NCBI GenBank assembly: GCA_937880065.1
Contig: CALFMA010000328.1
Location: 1 to 6,406 of the forward strand
DNA from: an uncultured Ruminococcus sp.
Lineage (GTDB): Bacteria; Bacillota_A; Clostridia; Oscillospirales; Ruminococcaceae
Length of the DNA: 6,406 bases
Direction of reading: 5' to 3'
A model generated the notes under the pieces. That model saw only the letters and a program-made list of their open reading frames with translations, was not told where the DNA came from and did no database searches. This document shows, in pieces, positions 1 to 6,199 of this stretch (position 1 is the stretch's first letter; each line of letters opens with the position of its first letter). Position numbers and translations under genes: made by a program.

Positions 1-2
1 TC

Positions 3-458
3 CTCGGCACAATGAATACCGCTGACCGTTCAATTGCAATGCTTGACACGGCTTTAAGACGACGTTTTGACTTCACGGAAATGATGCCTGTTCCCGAATT
101 GCTGAAAAATTGCGGAGAAATTGACCTCTGCGAAATGCTTACGGCTATAAATCAGCGAATTGAATATTACTATGACCGTGAGCATACAATCGGTCACGCA
201 TATTTTATGAATAAAGACGGCTCAATCCGTGATATCGGCACATTGAGAAAAATTTTCAACAACAGAATTATTCCCCTCTTGCAGGAATATTTCTTTGACG
301 ATTACGAGAAAATCCGCCTTATTCTCAATGACGAAAACACGTTCATTGAAACAATTCAGCCGAAATTTATCAAGGCATTCGACTCCGACAGGAATATTTA
401 CCGCATTGGAAATCCCGATAACTGGACTGAGCAGGATTTTATAAATATTTACAGGTAA
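3..458 (+). CDS. mcrB: McrB-type AAA+ GTPase of a type IV restriction system, C-terminal part only
   Basis: The reading frame is open from the window edge, so the N-terminal DNA-binding domain and the Walker A and B motifs lie outside. The visible part begins with LGTMNTADRS, the characteristic McrB sensor-1 segment, followed by ALRRRF, which carries the arginine finger. Further on, REHTIGHAYF and the segment IIPLLQEYFFDDYEKI match the McrB lid/sensor-2 region. In the known family, McrB forms GTP-hydrolysing hexamers that recognise methylated or hydroxymethylated cytosine and drive translocation, and McrC docks on them to cut DNA. The stop codon lies 6 bases before mcrC, so the two are almost certainly co-transcribed and translationally coupled. 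The ATG at 12 is internal to the conserved motif and is not the true start. The family call is firm; target specificity cannot be judged without the N-terminus. Confidence 0.93.
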   Translation, partial: LGTMNTADRSIAMLDTALRRRFDFTEMMPVPELLKNCGEIDLCEMLTAINQRIEYYYDREHTIGHAYFMNKDGSIRDIGTLRKIFNNRIIPLLQEYFFDDYEKIRLILNDENTFIETIQPKFIKAFDSDRNIYRIGNPDNWTEQDFINIYR

Positions 459-464
459 TTTGAG

Positions 465-1874
465 ATGAAAGATATAATTGCAAGATTTGAAAATGACGTT
501 ATAATAGAGTTTAACGAGGAAAATTCGGAACTTTTTGAGAAAATCGAGGACTTTGCCCTGCGAAATCCACAGCTTATGCTCCTGTGTATGGAAAAGGGAA
601 TAAAGGTTATAAAATCCCGTGATTTTGCAGGTGTACTGCGTCTTAATGACGGCAGGGCAATTGAAATTTACCCACGGCTGGGAAAGTCAGTCACCGAGGC
701 TAAAGGCTTGCTGGGACGTATGGTTTCGGCTTATCTTGATATGCCCTTTGAGAAGAATACAGCGGAACTTCTTGACAGCGAGGACAGCTCATTTATGGAA
801 TATTTCGCCGCTGTGTTCATTCGTGAATTTTCAAAAATTATGAAAAGCGGTATGCTTTCGGGGTATACTTCCATTGAGGAAAATACCAACTCAATGCAGG
901 GCAGTATTCTTTTCTCCGAGAATATACGGCGAAATCTCGCCCACCGTGAAAGGCTGTACGTCCGCCACGATGTTTTCACTCCAAATCGTGCGGAAAATCG
1001 CCTTATAAAGACGGCAGCGGCAGTTCTTCTGAAACTTGTTGACAGCCACGTAAATAAGCAGGAACTGAAAAAAATTATCATTCAGCTTGATGATGTGGAA
1101 CTGTGCGACAGCGTGGAGCGTGATTTTGCGGCTTGTATCAATACGAGAAATGCCAAGAAATATACGGCAGTTCTGAATATCTGCCGAATGGTTCTCCAGA
1201 AGAACAGCAGCGGATATTTCGGAAAATACGTAGAAAATGCGGTATTTTTCTCAATGCAGGAACTTTTTGAGGTGTATATTTCAAAGCTTGCCAGAGCCGC
1301 ACGTGAGGGCAAGGTCGTGAAAGCACTTTCCAAGGCAGGCTATCTGTGCAGGGAACGCAAATTTTTCCCATTAAATCCCACAATTTCCCTGTACGAAAGC
1401 GACGGCAGTATTTACTGTGTAGGCAATGCAAAGTGGCAGCATATCACTTCTGCCAACGAGATTAATCCCGATGACATTGCAAAGCTTTATGCGGCAGCTG
1501 AAATGACAGCCAGTGACACGGCAGTAATGATTTTCCCCTCATACGGCAGTATTCCCGATGTGGAACTTGTATTCGACTTCGGCAGAAATGTCAATCTGAT
1601 TATTGAATTTGCCGATTTTTCCGAGGGCAGCGAAGTGGCGGAGTTCATCTGCGAGGTTGACGAGGAAAATGAGGGCGTCAGCAAATATGAGGACTATGGT
1701 GAAATTGAGGACGGCGAATTTGTTGCAGTTGTGGGTAAGCAAATGGCTGAACCTATGAAATTTCCTGTTGAGGAAAAAGAAAAAATCCCCGAAGTTACGG
1801 CTGAACCCGAAACTGTGGAGATTGCAAAAGCTCCCGAAAAAAAGCGAATTAAAATTGTCAAGCGTAAGAGATAA
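465..1874 (+). CDS. mcrC: McrC-type subunit of the McrBC restriction system, nuclease motif apparently degenerate
   Basis: This 469-residue protein is the partner of McrB; McrC normally stimulates McrB GTPase activity and carries the PD-(D/E)xK nuclease. The N-terminal region (about 1-75, with GVLRLNDGRAIEIYPRLG) and the middle (about 108-180, with NSMQGSILFSENIRRNL and the NRLIKTA segment) are typical McrC. The nuclease region is recognisable at 300-350: NPTISL (304-309), GNAKW (320-324), then DIAKLYAAAE. Family members read PD and DAK/DTK here. This copy has T306 and N321 in place of the acidic residues and keeps K323, so cleavage activity is doubtful. Residues from about 395 form a non-conserved acidic stretch ending in a Lys/Arg-rich tail, making the protein longer than E. 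coli McrC (348 residues). The Shine-Dalgarno is weak (CAGG about 9 bases upstream), which fits coupling to mcrB. McrC identity is confident; loss of activity is inferred. Confidence 0.9.
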   Translation: MKDIIARFENDVIIEFNEENSELFEKIEDFALRNPQLMLLCMEKGIKVIKSRDFAGVLRLNDGRAIEIYPRLGKSVTEAKGLLGRMVSAYLDMPFEKNTAELLDSEDSSFMEYFAAVFIREFSKIMKSGMLSGYTSIEENTNSMQGSILFSENIRRNLAHRERLYVRHDVFTPNRAENRLIKTAAAVLLKLVDSHVNKQELKKIIIQLDDVELCDSVERDFAACINTRNAKKYTAVLNICRMVLQKNSSGYFGKYVENAVFFSMQELFEVYISKLARAAREGKVVKALSKAGYLCRERKFFPLNPTISLYESDGSIYCVGNAKWQHITSANEINPDDIAKLYAAAEMTASDTAVMIFPSYGSIPDVELVFDFGRNVNLIIEFADFSEGSEVAEFICEVDEENEGVSKYEDYGEIEDGEFVAVVGKQMAEPMKFPVEEKEKIPEVTAEPETVEIAKAPEKKRIKIVKRKR

Positions 1875-1879
1875 CTAAA

Positions 1880-2064
1880 CCGCCTTGCCGAATATTGCTC
1901 CACCAATTATACCTTGCCAAAAAGACGAAGGCAGAAAGGAAATTTATCAAGGAAGAAAAACGCAGGAATGCTCTCGCATTTCAAGTTTTTCTGACGCAGA
2001 GAAAATTTCTTTATGTCGAGTATTTGATGGCAAGGTTTAGTTGGGGGAGCAATAAGCAGGGCGG
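1880..2064. repeat. 185-bp imperfect inverted repeat (MITE-like or long-hairpin element)
   Basis: The gap between mcrC and the next gene is nearly filled by one large palindrome. The outer arms are CCGCCTTGC (1880-1888) and its near complement at 2056-2064. The main arms, 1893-1919 and 2028-2054, pair at 24 of 27 positions. Inside them GAAAAAC (1955-1961) faces GTTTTTC (1985-1991), and at the centre AATGC-TCTC-GCATT spans 1967-1980. All these pairs share a centre at about 1973, as expected for a single fold-back unit rather than chance repeats. No transposase and no clear target-site duplication is visible. It could be a miniature transposable element, an intergenic repeat of this genome, or a long mRNA hairpin ending the mcrBC transcript. 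There is no U-run typical of an intrinsic terminator. Confidence 0.75.
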
Positions 2065-2084
2065 ATTATATATGAGGTGGATTT

Positions 2085-2414
2085 ATGGCTATAACAGTTA
2101 ATATTTATTACAGCGGAATAAACGGAAATGCCCGAAAATTCGCAGAGGAAATGATTTCAAGCGGAATTGTGGAACAAATCCGTGGGGAAAAAGGCAATTT
2201 AAGATATGACTATTTTCTGCCTATGGGCGATGATGAAACGGTACTTCTGATTGACAGCTGGGAAAATCAGACCGCCATTGACGAACATCACCGCTCCCCT
2301 ATGATGAGCAGAATTATTGAATTGCGGGAAAAGTACGATTTGCATATGAAAGTTGAGCGATATTCAGATGATTCATCAATGTCCCAAAGGGATAAGGATT
2401 TCATCAGAGATTAA
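2085..2414 (+). CDS. Small antibiotic-biosynthesis-monooxygenase-like (YgiN-type) protein
   Basis: This cytoplasmic protein of 109 residues resembles the ABM/YgiN dimeric alpha-beta barrel family. The pattern is an opening beta strand (ITVNIYY), a helix (residues about 13-29), a strand with LRYDYFLP, the segment TVLLIDSWENQTAIDEHHRSP with the family-typical W-x(n)-HxxSP shape, a helix, and a final strand (HMKVERY). Family members include quinol monooxygenases and many small proteins without a known substrate, so the reaction cannot be stated. The start is fixed by AGGTGG at 2075-2080, 4 bases before the ATG. It lies 20 bases past the large inverted repeat and faces rpsT convergently, with the shared hairpin at 2440-2466 between them. 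It has no evident functional link to mcrBC. The lengthened C-terminal tail (SDDSSMSQRDKDFIRD) is polar and probably unstructured. Confidence 0.8.
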   Translation: MAITVNIYYSGINGNARKFAEEMISSGIVEQIRGEKGNLRYDYFLPMGDDETVLLIDSWENQTAIDEHHRSPMMSRIIELREKYDLHMKVERYSDDSSMSQRDKDFIRD

Positions 2415-2434
2415 CCCCAAAACAATAATATAAA

Positions 2435-2466
2435 CAAAAAACCCCGATTCGCAAGACATCGGGGTT
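2435..2466 (-). terminator. Intrinsic terminator of rpsT, possibly bidirectional
   Basis: AACCCCGAT (2440-2448) and ATCGGGGTT (2458-2466) form a perfect 9-bp GC-rich stem with a 9-base loop. On the - strand the stem runs straight into a T tract (complement of the A run at 2436-2441), 13 bases after the rpsT stop codon. On the + strand the sequence after the stem is only GATTTTATT, so termination of the convergent small gene from the left is plausible but weaker. Confidence 0.9.
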
Positions 2467-2478
2467 GATTTTATTCAA

Positions 2479-2739
2479 TTATTCAGCAGCGTTAAGCTTC
2501 TTAGCAAGCTGTGCCTTCTTTCTTGCAGCCTTATTCTTATGCATAAGACCCTTTGCACAAGCCTGGTCAACCTTCTTAACAGCGAGCTTGATAGCCTCTG
2601 CCTTATCAGCAGCACCTGTAGAACAAGCGATATCAGCCTTCTTGAGAACTGTCTTGAGGTTTGTTCTTCTGGACTTGTTAGCAGCAGCCTTAGTTGCGTT
2701 AACCTTAACTCTCTTCTTTGCAGATTTAATATTTGGCAT
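2479..2739 (-). CDS. rpsT: 30S ribosomal protein S20
   Basis: S20 is a primary 16S rRNA-binding protein of the small subunit, located at the base of the body. The 86-residue product is the usual bacterial length. It starts MPNIKSAKKRV, continues with NKSRRTNLKTVLKKA, and has the C-terminal KGLMHKNKAARKKAQLAKKL, all diagnostic for S20. It is strongly basic and rich in alanine and lysine, as expected for a helical rRNA-binding bundle. The start is set by GGGAGGT (complement of 2746-2752), 6 bases before the ATG. It is a single-gene unit with its own promoter at 2854-2882, a leader of about 108 nt and a strong terminator. It is divergent from gpr, which reproduces the rpsT/gpr adjacency of Bacillus and many clostridia. 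Confidence 0.98.
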   Translation of the reverse strand: MPNIKSAKKRVKVNATKAAANKSRRTNLKTVLKKADIACSTGAADKAEAIKLAVKKVDQACAKGLMHKNKAARKKAQLAKKLNAAE

Positions 2740-2847
2740 AATTGCACCTCCCGAATTTTTCCACGGATAAACCGCAGTATATTACATATTTTATACATAT
2801 CAGTTACGATATGCGGCAGCTGCAACGCACAGCTACCCACTGAGACA
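2740..2847 (-). promoter_or_regulatory. Structured 5' leader of rpsT mRNA with two hairpins
   Basis: The transcription start inferred from the promoter is near 2847, giving an untranslated leader of about 108 nt. Read on the - strand it contains an 8-bp stem with one G-U pair between 2830-2837 and 2815-2822 (7-base loop), and directly after it a 7-bp stem (one G-U) between 2808-2814 and 2795-2801 (6-base loop). The rest, down to the Shine-Dalgarno at 2746-2752, is AU-rich. Such a leader could serve S20 autoregulation, which is known for E. coli S20 at the translational level. I do not recognise a named leader family here, so the regulatory role is inference. Confidence 0.45.
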
Positions 2848-2853
2848 ATAATA

Positions 2854-2882
2854 ATTATACCATTATTTGCTGAAAAAATCAA
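2854..2882 (-). promoter_or_regulatory. Sigma-A promoter of rpsT (extended -10)
   Basis: On the - strand, TTGATT (complement of 2877-2882) and a perfect TATAAT (complement of 2854-2859) are separated by exactly 17 bases. TGG directly precedes the -10 box, giving the extended -10 TGnTATAAT. This is the near-consensus strength expected for a ribosomal protein gene. Confidence 0.88.
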
Positions 2883-2950
2883 TAGGTAAAAGAGAAAAAC
2901 ATAACGAATATTTGTATTTGAAATATAGCAATATTCACAAAGGAGAGCTT

Positions 2951-3796
2951 ATGAATATCAGAACAGACCTTGCAATGGAGCAATTCAACGAGGATAACCT
3001 GCCTGAGGGAGTGAAAAAATTCCGCCGTGGAAACGCATTTTCCATAACTGAAATTGTAATCGAAAATGACAATCATCGTGCCTCTTTAGGCAAGGGAAAG
3101 GGGCGGTATATCACCCTTGAAAGCGGCAATTTAAGCCGATATTGTGCCAATTATGAGGCTATGGCACGGGAACTTTCTGAGGAACTGAAATCTATGCTCC
3201 CCGAGGGCGAAATCCTTGTGGCTGGGTTGGGCAACAGGGATATTACTCCCGACGCAATCGGACCTTGGACAGCTGAAAAAGTCCTTGCTACCCGTCATTT
3301 CAAAGAGGAACTTAGTGAAAATGACGATGATTTTCTTCGCTCTCTCCGTTCCGTCAGCTGTCTTGCAGGTGGAGTTTTAGGGCAGACGGGAGTTGAAACT
3401 GCGGAACTGATAAAGGCTGTATGCCGTGAAATAAAGCCGTCAGCAGTTGTGGCTGTGGATGCTCTTGCCTGTTCCGATACAAAGCGGCTGGGTTGTACAA
3501 TTCAGATAAGCGACAGCGGAATTTCCCCGGGCAGCGGTGTGGCAAATTCACGGAGGGAACTTTCAGCGGCAACTCTCGGAGTGCCTGTGATAGCGGTGGG
3601 AATTCCCACAGTTGTGGATATGCACACGATTTTGCGGAGTCTGTGGGAGGATATTCCCGATAATACGCCGAATATGATGGTAACTCCACGGGATATTGAC
3701 CGTCTTGCAGAGCGTGGCTCGGAACTTATCGCCTGCGGAATTAATCTTGCTTTGCAGCCTGCACTTTCCTTTGAAGATGTGAGGGGACTGTTTTAA
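2951..3796 (+). CDS. gpr: Germination protease GPR (spore endopeptidase)
   Basis: GPR starts the breakdown of alpha/beta-type small acid-soluble proteins when spores germinate, acting in the spore core. The 281-residue product shows the family signatures in order: RTDLAMEQ (4-11), VAGLGNRDITPDAIGP (90-105), GQTGVET (144-150), VVAVDALA (166-173), TIQISDSGISPGSGVAN (183-199) and TLGVPVIAVGIPTVVD (208-223). D101 and D170 correspond to the aspartates proposed as catalytic in Bacillus GPR (D127 and D193 in B. megaterium). The ATG is chosen because AGGAG (2941-2945) lies 5 bases upstream; a TTG at 2867 is in frame but has no ribosome binding site and overlaps the rpsT promoter. With this start there is almost no N-terminal propeptide, and the protein is much shorter than the roughly 370-residue Bacillus enzymes. 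Expression in the forespore under sigma-G would be expected, but I could not settle on a convincing promoter. Confidence 0.96.
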   Translation: MNIRTDLAMEQFNEDNLPEGVKKFRRGNAFSITEIVIENDNHRASLGKGKGRYITLESGNLSRYCANYEAMARELSEELKSMLPEGEILVAGLGNRDITPDAIGPWTAEKVLATRHFKEELSENDDDFLRSLRSVSCLAGGVLGQTGVETAELIKAVCREIKPSAVVAVDALACSDTKRLGCTIQISDSGISPGSGVANSRRELSAATLGVPVIAVGIPTVVDMHTILRSLWEDIPDNTPNMMVTPRDIDRLAERGSELIACGINLALQPALSFEDVRGLF

Positions 3797-3799
3797 TTT

Positions 3800-3850
3800 T
3801 GTAAAAGCCTTTAGCTGTTAGCCGTCAGCCTATAGCTAATGGCTTTTACA
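3800..3850 (+). terminator. Long hairpin after gpr, possible terminator
   Basis: Four bases after the gpr stop codon, 3800-3815 pairs with 3835-3850 (arms TGTAAAAGCC/TTAGC and complement, one T-T mismatch at 3810/3840), leaving a 19-base loop that can itself form GCTG/CAGC. It is followed only by ATAAATTTTGTT, not a solid T run, so termination efficiency is uncertain. The repetitive TTAGC/CAGCC wording of the loop resembles dispersed intergenic palindromes, so it may instead be a genomic repeat copy. Confidence 0.5.
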
Positions 3851-3870
3851 TAAATTTTGTTCCGAAATTG

Positions 3871-3890
3871 CGGACTGCCAAAGGCAGCCC
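3871..3890. repeat. Short palindrome in the gpr downstream gap
   Basis: CTGCC-AAA-GGCAG (3875-3887) forms a tight hairpin, extendable past an A-C mismatch by two G-C pairs. A further pair, CCTACA (3890-3895) and TGTAGG (about 3919-3924), brackets the next 25 bases. With the hairpins at 3800-3850 and 3975-4003 it makes the 3797-4002 gap palindrome-rich; no coding sequence or RNA gene is recognised there. This may be a degraded intergenic repeat. Confidence 0.35.
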
Positions 3891-3974
3891 CTACACAGAT
3901 TTACGATATATAGCCGCCTTGTAGGAATAGGTTGTGCCGTGTCCGATGTAAAATATGACTTTTTCTACAGACTG

Positions 3975-4003
3975 AGGGATTGGCAGATTTTTTGTCAATC
4001 CCT
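3975..4003. repeat. 11-bp stem inverted repeat abutting a promoter
   Basis: AGGGATTGGCA (3975-3985) pairs with TGTCAATCCCT (3993-4003) over 11 positions, with one G-T wobble in the stem, around the loop GATTTTT. The right arm ends on the first base of the -35 box of the promoter at 4003-4031. It could be an operator, a terminator or insulator hairpin, or part of an intergenic repeat; the sequence does not decide. Confidence 0.5.
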
Positions 4004-4031
4004 TGAATTATCCACAAATTTATGATATACT
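4003..4031 (+). promoter_or_regulatory. Sigma-A promoter of the helicase-like gene (extended -10)
   Basis: TTGAAT (4003-4008) and TATACT (4026-4031) are separated by 17 bases, and TGA at 4023-4025 gives an extended -10 TGnTATACT. Transcription should start near 4038, leaving an untranslated leader of about 44 nt before the TTG start at 4082. This is a strong-looking housekeeping promoter for a gene that appears truncated. Confidence 0.82.
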
Positions 4032-4081
4032 AATATTATATTGTTATGACAGCTATATAATCGTTGAAAAGAGGTATTGAA

Positions 4082-6199
4082 TTGCAAAAGAATAATATAT
4101 GTAAAATTCTTGATTATTGGTATATGAATGATATACTCAATCAGGACGAACACCCTTACGAAGATGTAAAAAATTATACAATTCTGAAACAAAAAGCTGA
4201 AAGTACATACAAAAAAACAGAACTTGAAGATTATATCGACGTTGCTTTTGCCGTAACAGCAGAACAGCTCCGAAGTGACGTTATATTGAAATTAATTGAC
4301 GATGAAGCGGCAAAACTCAATGAGATACGATTTGGAGAACAACTTCAATTGAACGAAGATGAGAAAAAGCCAAACAGATATAAAATTAACGGCAAAATTT
4401 CACTTTATGTGGGCGAGGTAGAGCGTGAAAACTGCCTTATGCAGCTTGTGAAGCTTTTAAATCCCTCTGCCGATACCGAATCACGTCCCGAAAAAATGGA
4501 CAGCCGCCTTTCCCTTGGAGTATTTCAGATTGACGCTAACGGCGGCTATATTCCCGAATCTCTGTCTGTATCCCCTGTGTTGTGGGGCATATCAACTCTT
4601 GAAAAAGCATCTTCAAAAACCGCTTCTTCTCTGAATTCCAAAGACTATTACGGAAAAATAAAAAGCTTAGACAAAAAATTCACCGATGATGCCTCTGCAA
4701 TTCCCGAAATATGGAACGAACTCAAAGACGAATTTCAATACGCACAAACCGCCGCACAGCTTGAAAATCCACAGGAATTCATAGTCAAAGTCAATATTTC
4801 CTGCAAATCATCTGACAATACTGCCGATTCTGAGCCGCCAAGACTTAGTATGTCATTTTATGCGGAGGACCTTGCATATTGCCGTCAAATGGCAGAAAAA
4901 GGCACTTTAACGGCTAAAACGGCAGATTACATACTTTCCGCCTGTACAGAGGGGAATTCTGCGGATAACCGCATAGACCTTGTAACGGGAACTCCCCAAA
5001 GCCTGTATGAGCAGTTTGATGGAATCCTTGATGTGAATAATACTCCCATAGGCAAATGGCCCTCGCCTTTTTCCCCCGCCCTTATGCAGCAGGCGGCTAT
5101 AAATCTTGAAACTCATTGCGAAAATTCCGGAGAAATATTCTCTGTAAACGGCCCTCCCGGCACAGGAAAAACTACCCTGTTAAAGGAAATCATAGTCAAT
5201 AACATTGTTGAACGTGCAAGGAAAATTTACGATTTTACAGAAAATATCGCAAATAATGACCCCGATAAACTGTTTGAAGAAATGCCGTTTAAAAGCGGAG
5301 ATGTAAAATTCAACGGAAAAACCGCTTATGCCATTTACAGCAATGGCTGGTACAGATTGAAAGAACAGTACGATGCCATAAATGATTACGGTATTATCGT
5401 TGCAAGCTGTAATAATGCGGCGGTTGAAAATATTTCAAAGGAACTCCCCGTTGACGAATTCACATCTTACTGTGAGAAAGAAAAAAAGAATGCGGATTAT
5501 GAAAAAAACACCTTTTTATTCTCCCCGATTCACAATAAATCAAAAATGACGATGTATGCCGCAGTATTGAATGAGGGTAAAATTCCGAAAACTCTCCACA
5601 ATTACAAAGACGGCAACAAAGATAAAATACTGCATAACGACGTGTATTTCAGCTATTATGCCGATACGCTGTTAAACGGCGAAAAGGCGGCGGCACAGCT
5701 TCTGGACGATTATGACGAAAGCAAAAATGATAACCGCACATACAAACATGCTTGGGGACTTATTGCCGCCCCTCTGGGAAAACATAAGAATTTAAAGAAT
5801 TTCTATGAAAGCGTTCTCCTGCCGTTTATAAATGCAACACAGGAATTCGGCATAGATAAAAAAGCTGAACGTCACAAAAAGCAATTGGAATTATTCAAAA
5901 ATGCACGAAAGAATTTTAAAAACCAGCTTAATATAGTTCTTGAATTGCAAAAGCAGCTTGATGAATTGCAAGAAGCGGAACGTCGGGTACATGATAACGA
6001 AAAATGCATTGCCGAAGCGAGGGTTAAACTTCAACAGACTGATTACAACTCCCTTATCGCTGAACTGAATGAAAAGGCAGCGGAATTAAGCAAAAAGCTG
6101 TCGGCATACGGCGGAGCAGAGCAAATTGAGGGGCTTTGTATTAAACATCGCAGCGAATTGATACAGAAGAAAAATGAACTTGACAATATATATATATGA
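4082..6199 (+). CDS. N-terminal portion of a DNA2/UPF1-type SF1 helicase or ATPase, 3'-truncated
   Basis: The product has 705 residues and an atypical TTG start, chosen because AAAAGAGGT (4067-4075) lies 6 bases upstream; a TTG at 4064 has no such site. Residues 1-340 are a family-specific N-terminal region (opening ICKILDYWYMNDIL) with no domain I can name. GPPGTGKTT (357-365, K363) is Walker A, and IIVASCNNAAVEN (438-450) fits SF1 motif Ia. WGLIAAPLGKHKN follows in the pattern of large AAA_11-type proteins, then a Glu/Lys/Gln-rich coiled coil from about 595 to the end. In the family this insert is followed by a DEAxQ Walker B and motifs III-VI; none is present, and translation stops in an AT-repeat 41 bases before the next gene. 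It is therefore probably a remnant, or an ATP-binding fragment with another role. Its own promoter and intact frame argue that it is expressed. A link to mcrBC is not shown. Confidence 0.8.
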   Translation: MQKNNICKILDYWYMNDILNQDEHPYEDVKNYTILKQKAESTYKKTELEDYIDVAFAVTAEQLRSDVILKLIDDEAAKLNEIRFGEQLQLNEDEKKPNRYKINGKISLYVGEVERENCLMQLVKLLNPSADTESRPEKMDSRLSLGVFQIDANGGYIPESLSVSPVLWGISTLEKASSKTASSLNSKDYYGKIKSLDKKFTDDASAIPEIWNELKDEFQYAQTAAQLENPQEFIVKVNISCKSSDNTADSEPPRLSMSFYAEDLAYCRQMAEKGTLTAKTADYILSACTEGNSADNRIDLVTGTPQSLYEQFDGILDVNNTPIGKWPSPFSPALMQQAAINLETHCENSGEIFSVNGPPGTGKTTLLKEIIVNNIVERARKIYDFTENIANNDPDKLFEEMPFKSGDVKFNGKTAYAIYSNGWYRLKEQYDAINDYGIIVASCNNAAVENISKELPVDEFTSYCEKEKKNADYEKNTFLFSPIHNKSKMTMYAAVLNEGKIPKTLHNYKDGNKDKILHNDVYFSYYADTLLNGEKAAAQLLDDYDESKNDNRTYKHAWGLIAAPLGKHKNLKNFYESVLLPFINATQEFGIDKKAERHKKQLELFKNARKNFKNQLNIVLELQKQLDELQEAERRVHDNEKCIAEARVKLQQTDYNSLIAELNEKAAELSKKLSAYGGAEQIEGLCIKHRSELIQKKNELDNIYI

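Noticed and set aside
731..1081. Open frame on the - strand inside mcrC (also 1082-1333, 1138-1431, 1487-1684, 1539-1742 and 1694-1906)
   Set aside because: These run antisense to a well-conserved gene, show no recognisable domains and are shadow frames.
1895..2101. Open frame of 68 codons on the + strand between mcrC and the ABM-like gene
   Set aside because: It lies almost wholly inside the large inverted repeat, has no ribosome binding site, overlaps the next gene start, and its lysine-rich composition follows from the repeat.
2475..2882. Open frames overlapping rpsT on both strands (2475-2882 -, 2465-2770 + and 2539-2889 +)
   Set aside because: S20 is unambiguous in its own frame; these have no ribosome binding site, and low-complexity Leu/Arg/Ser composition follows from the repeated codons of rpsT.
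2883..2940. Possible sigma-G promoter for gpr (CGAATA near 2905-2910 with CAATATT 18 bases later, or CATAACG at 2900)
   Set aside because: The -10 matches to the sigma-G consensus are poor, and two incompatible placements fit equally badly.
2867..2950. Upstream TTG start for gpr adding 28 residues
   Set aside because: It has no Shine-Dalgarno, and the extension lies across the divergent rpsT promoter; the ATG at 2951 has AGGAG at ideal spacing.
3797..4063. CRISPR array or tRNA in the gap after gpr
   Set aside because: The palindromes differ from one another, there is no regular repeat-spacer spacing, and no cloverleaf or T-loop consensus is seen.
4064..4081. TTG at 4064 as start of the helicase-like gene
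   Set aside because: The ribosome binding site at 4067-4075 lies downstream of it and fits the in-frame TTG at 4082.
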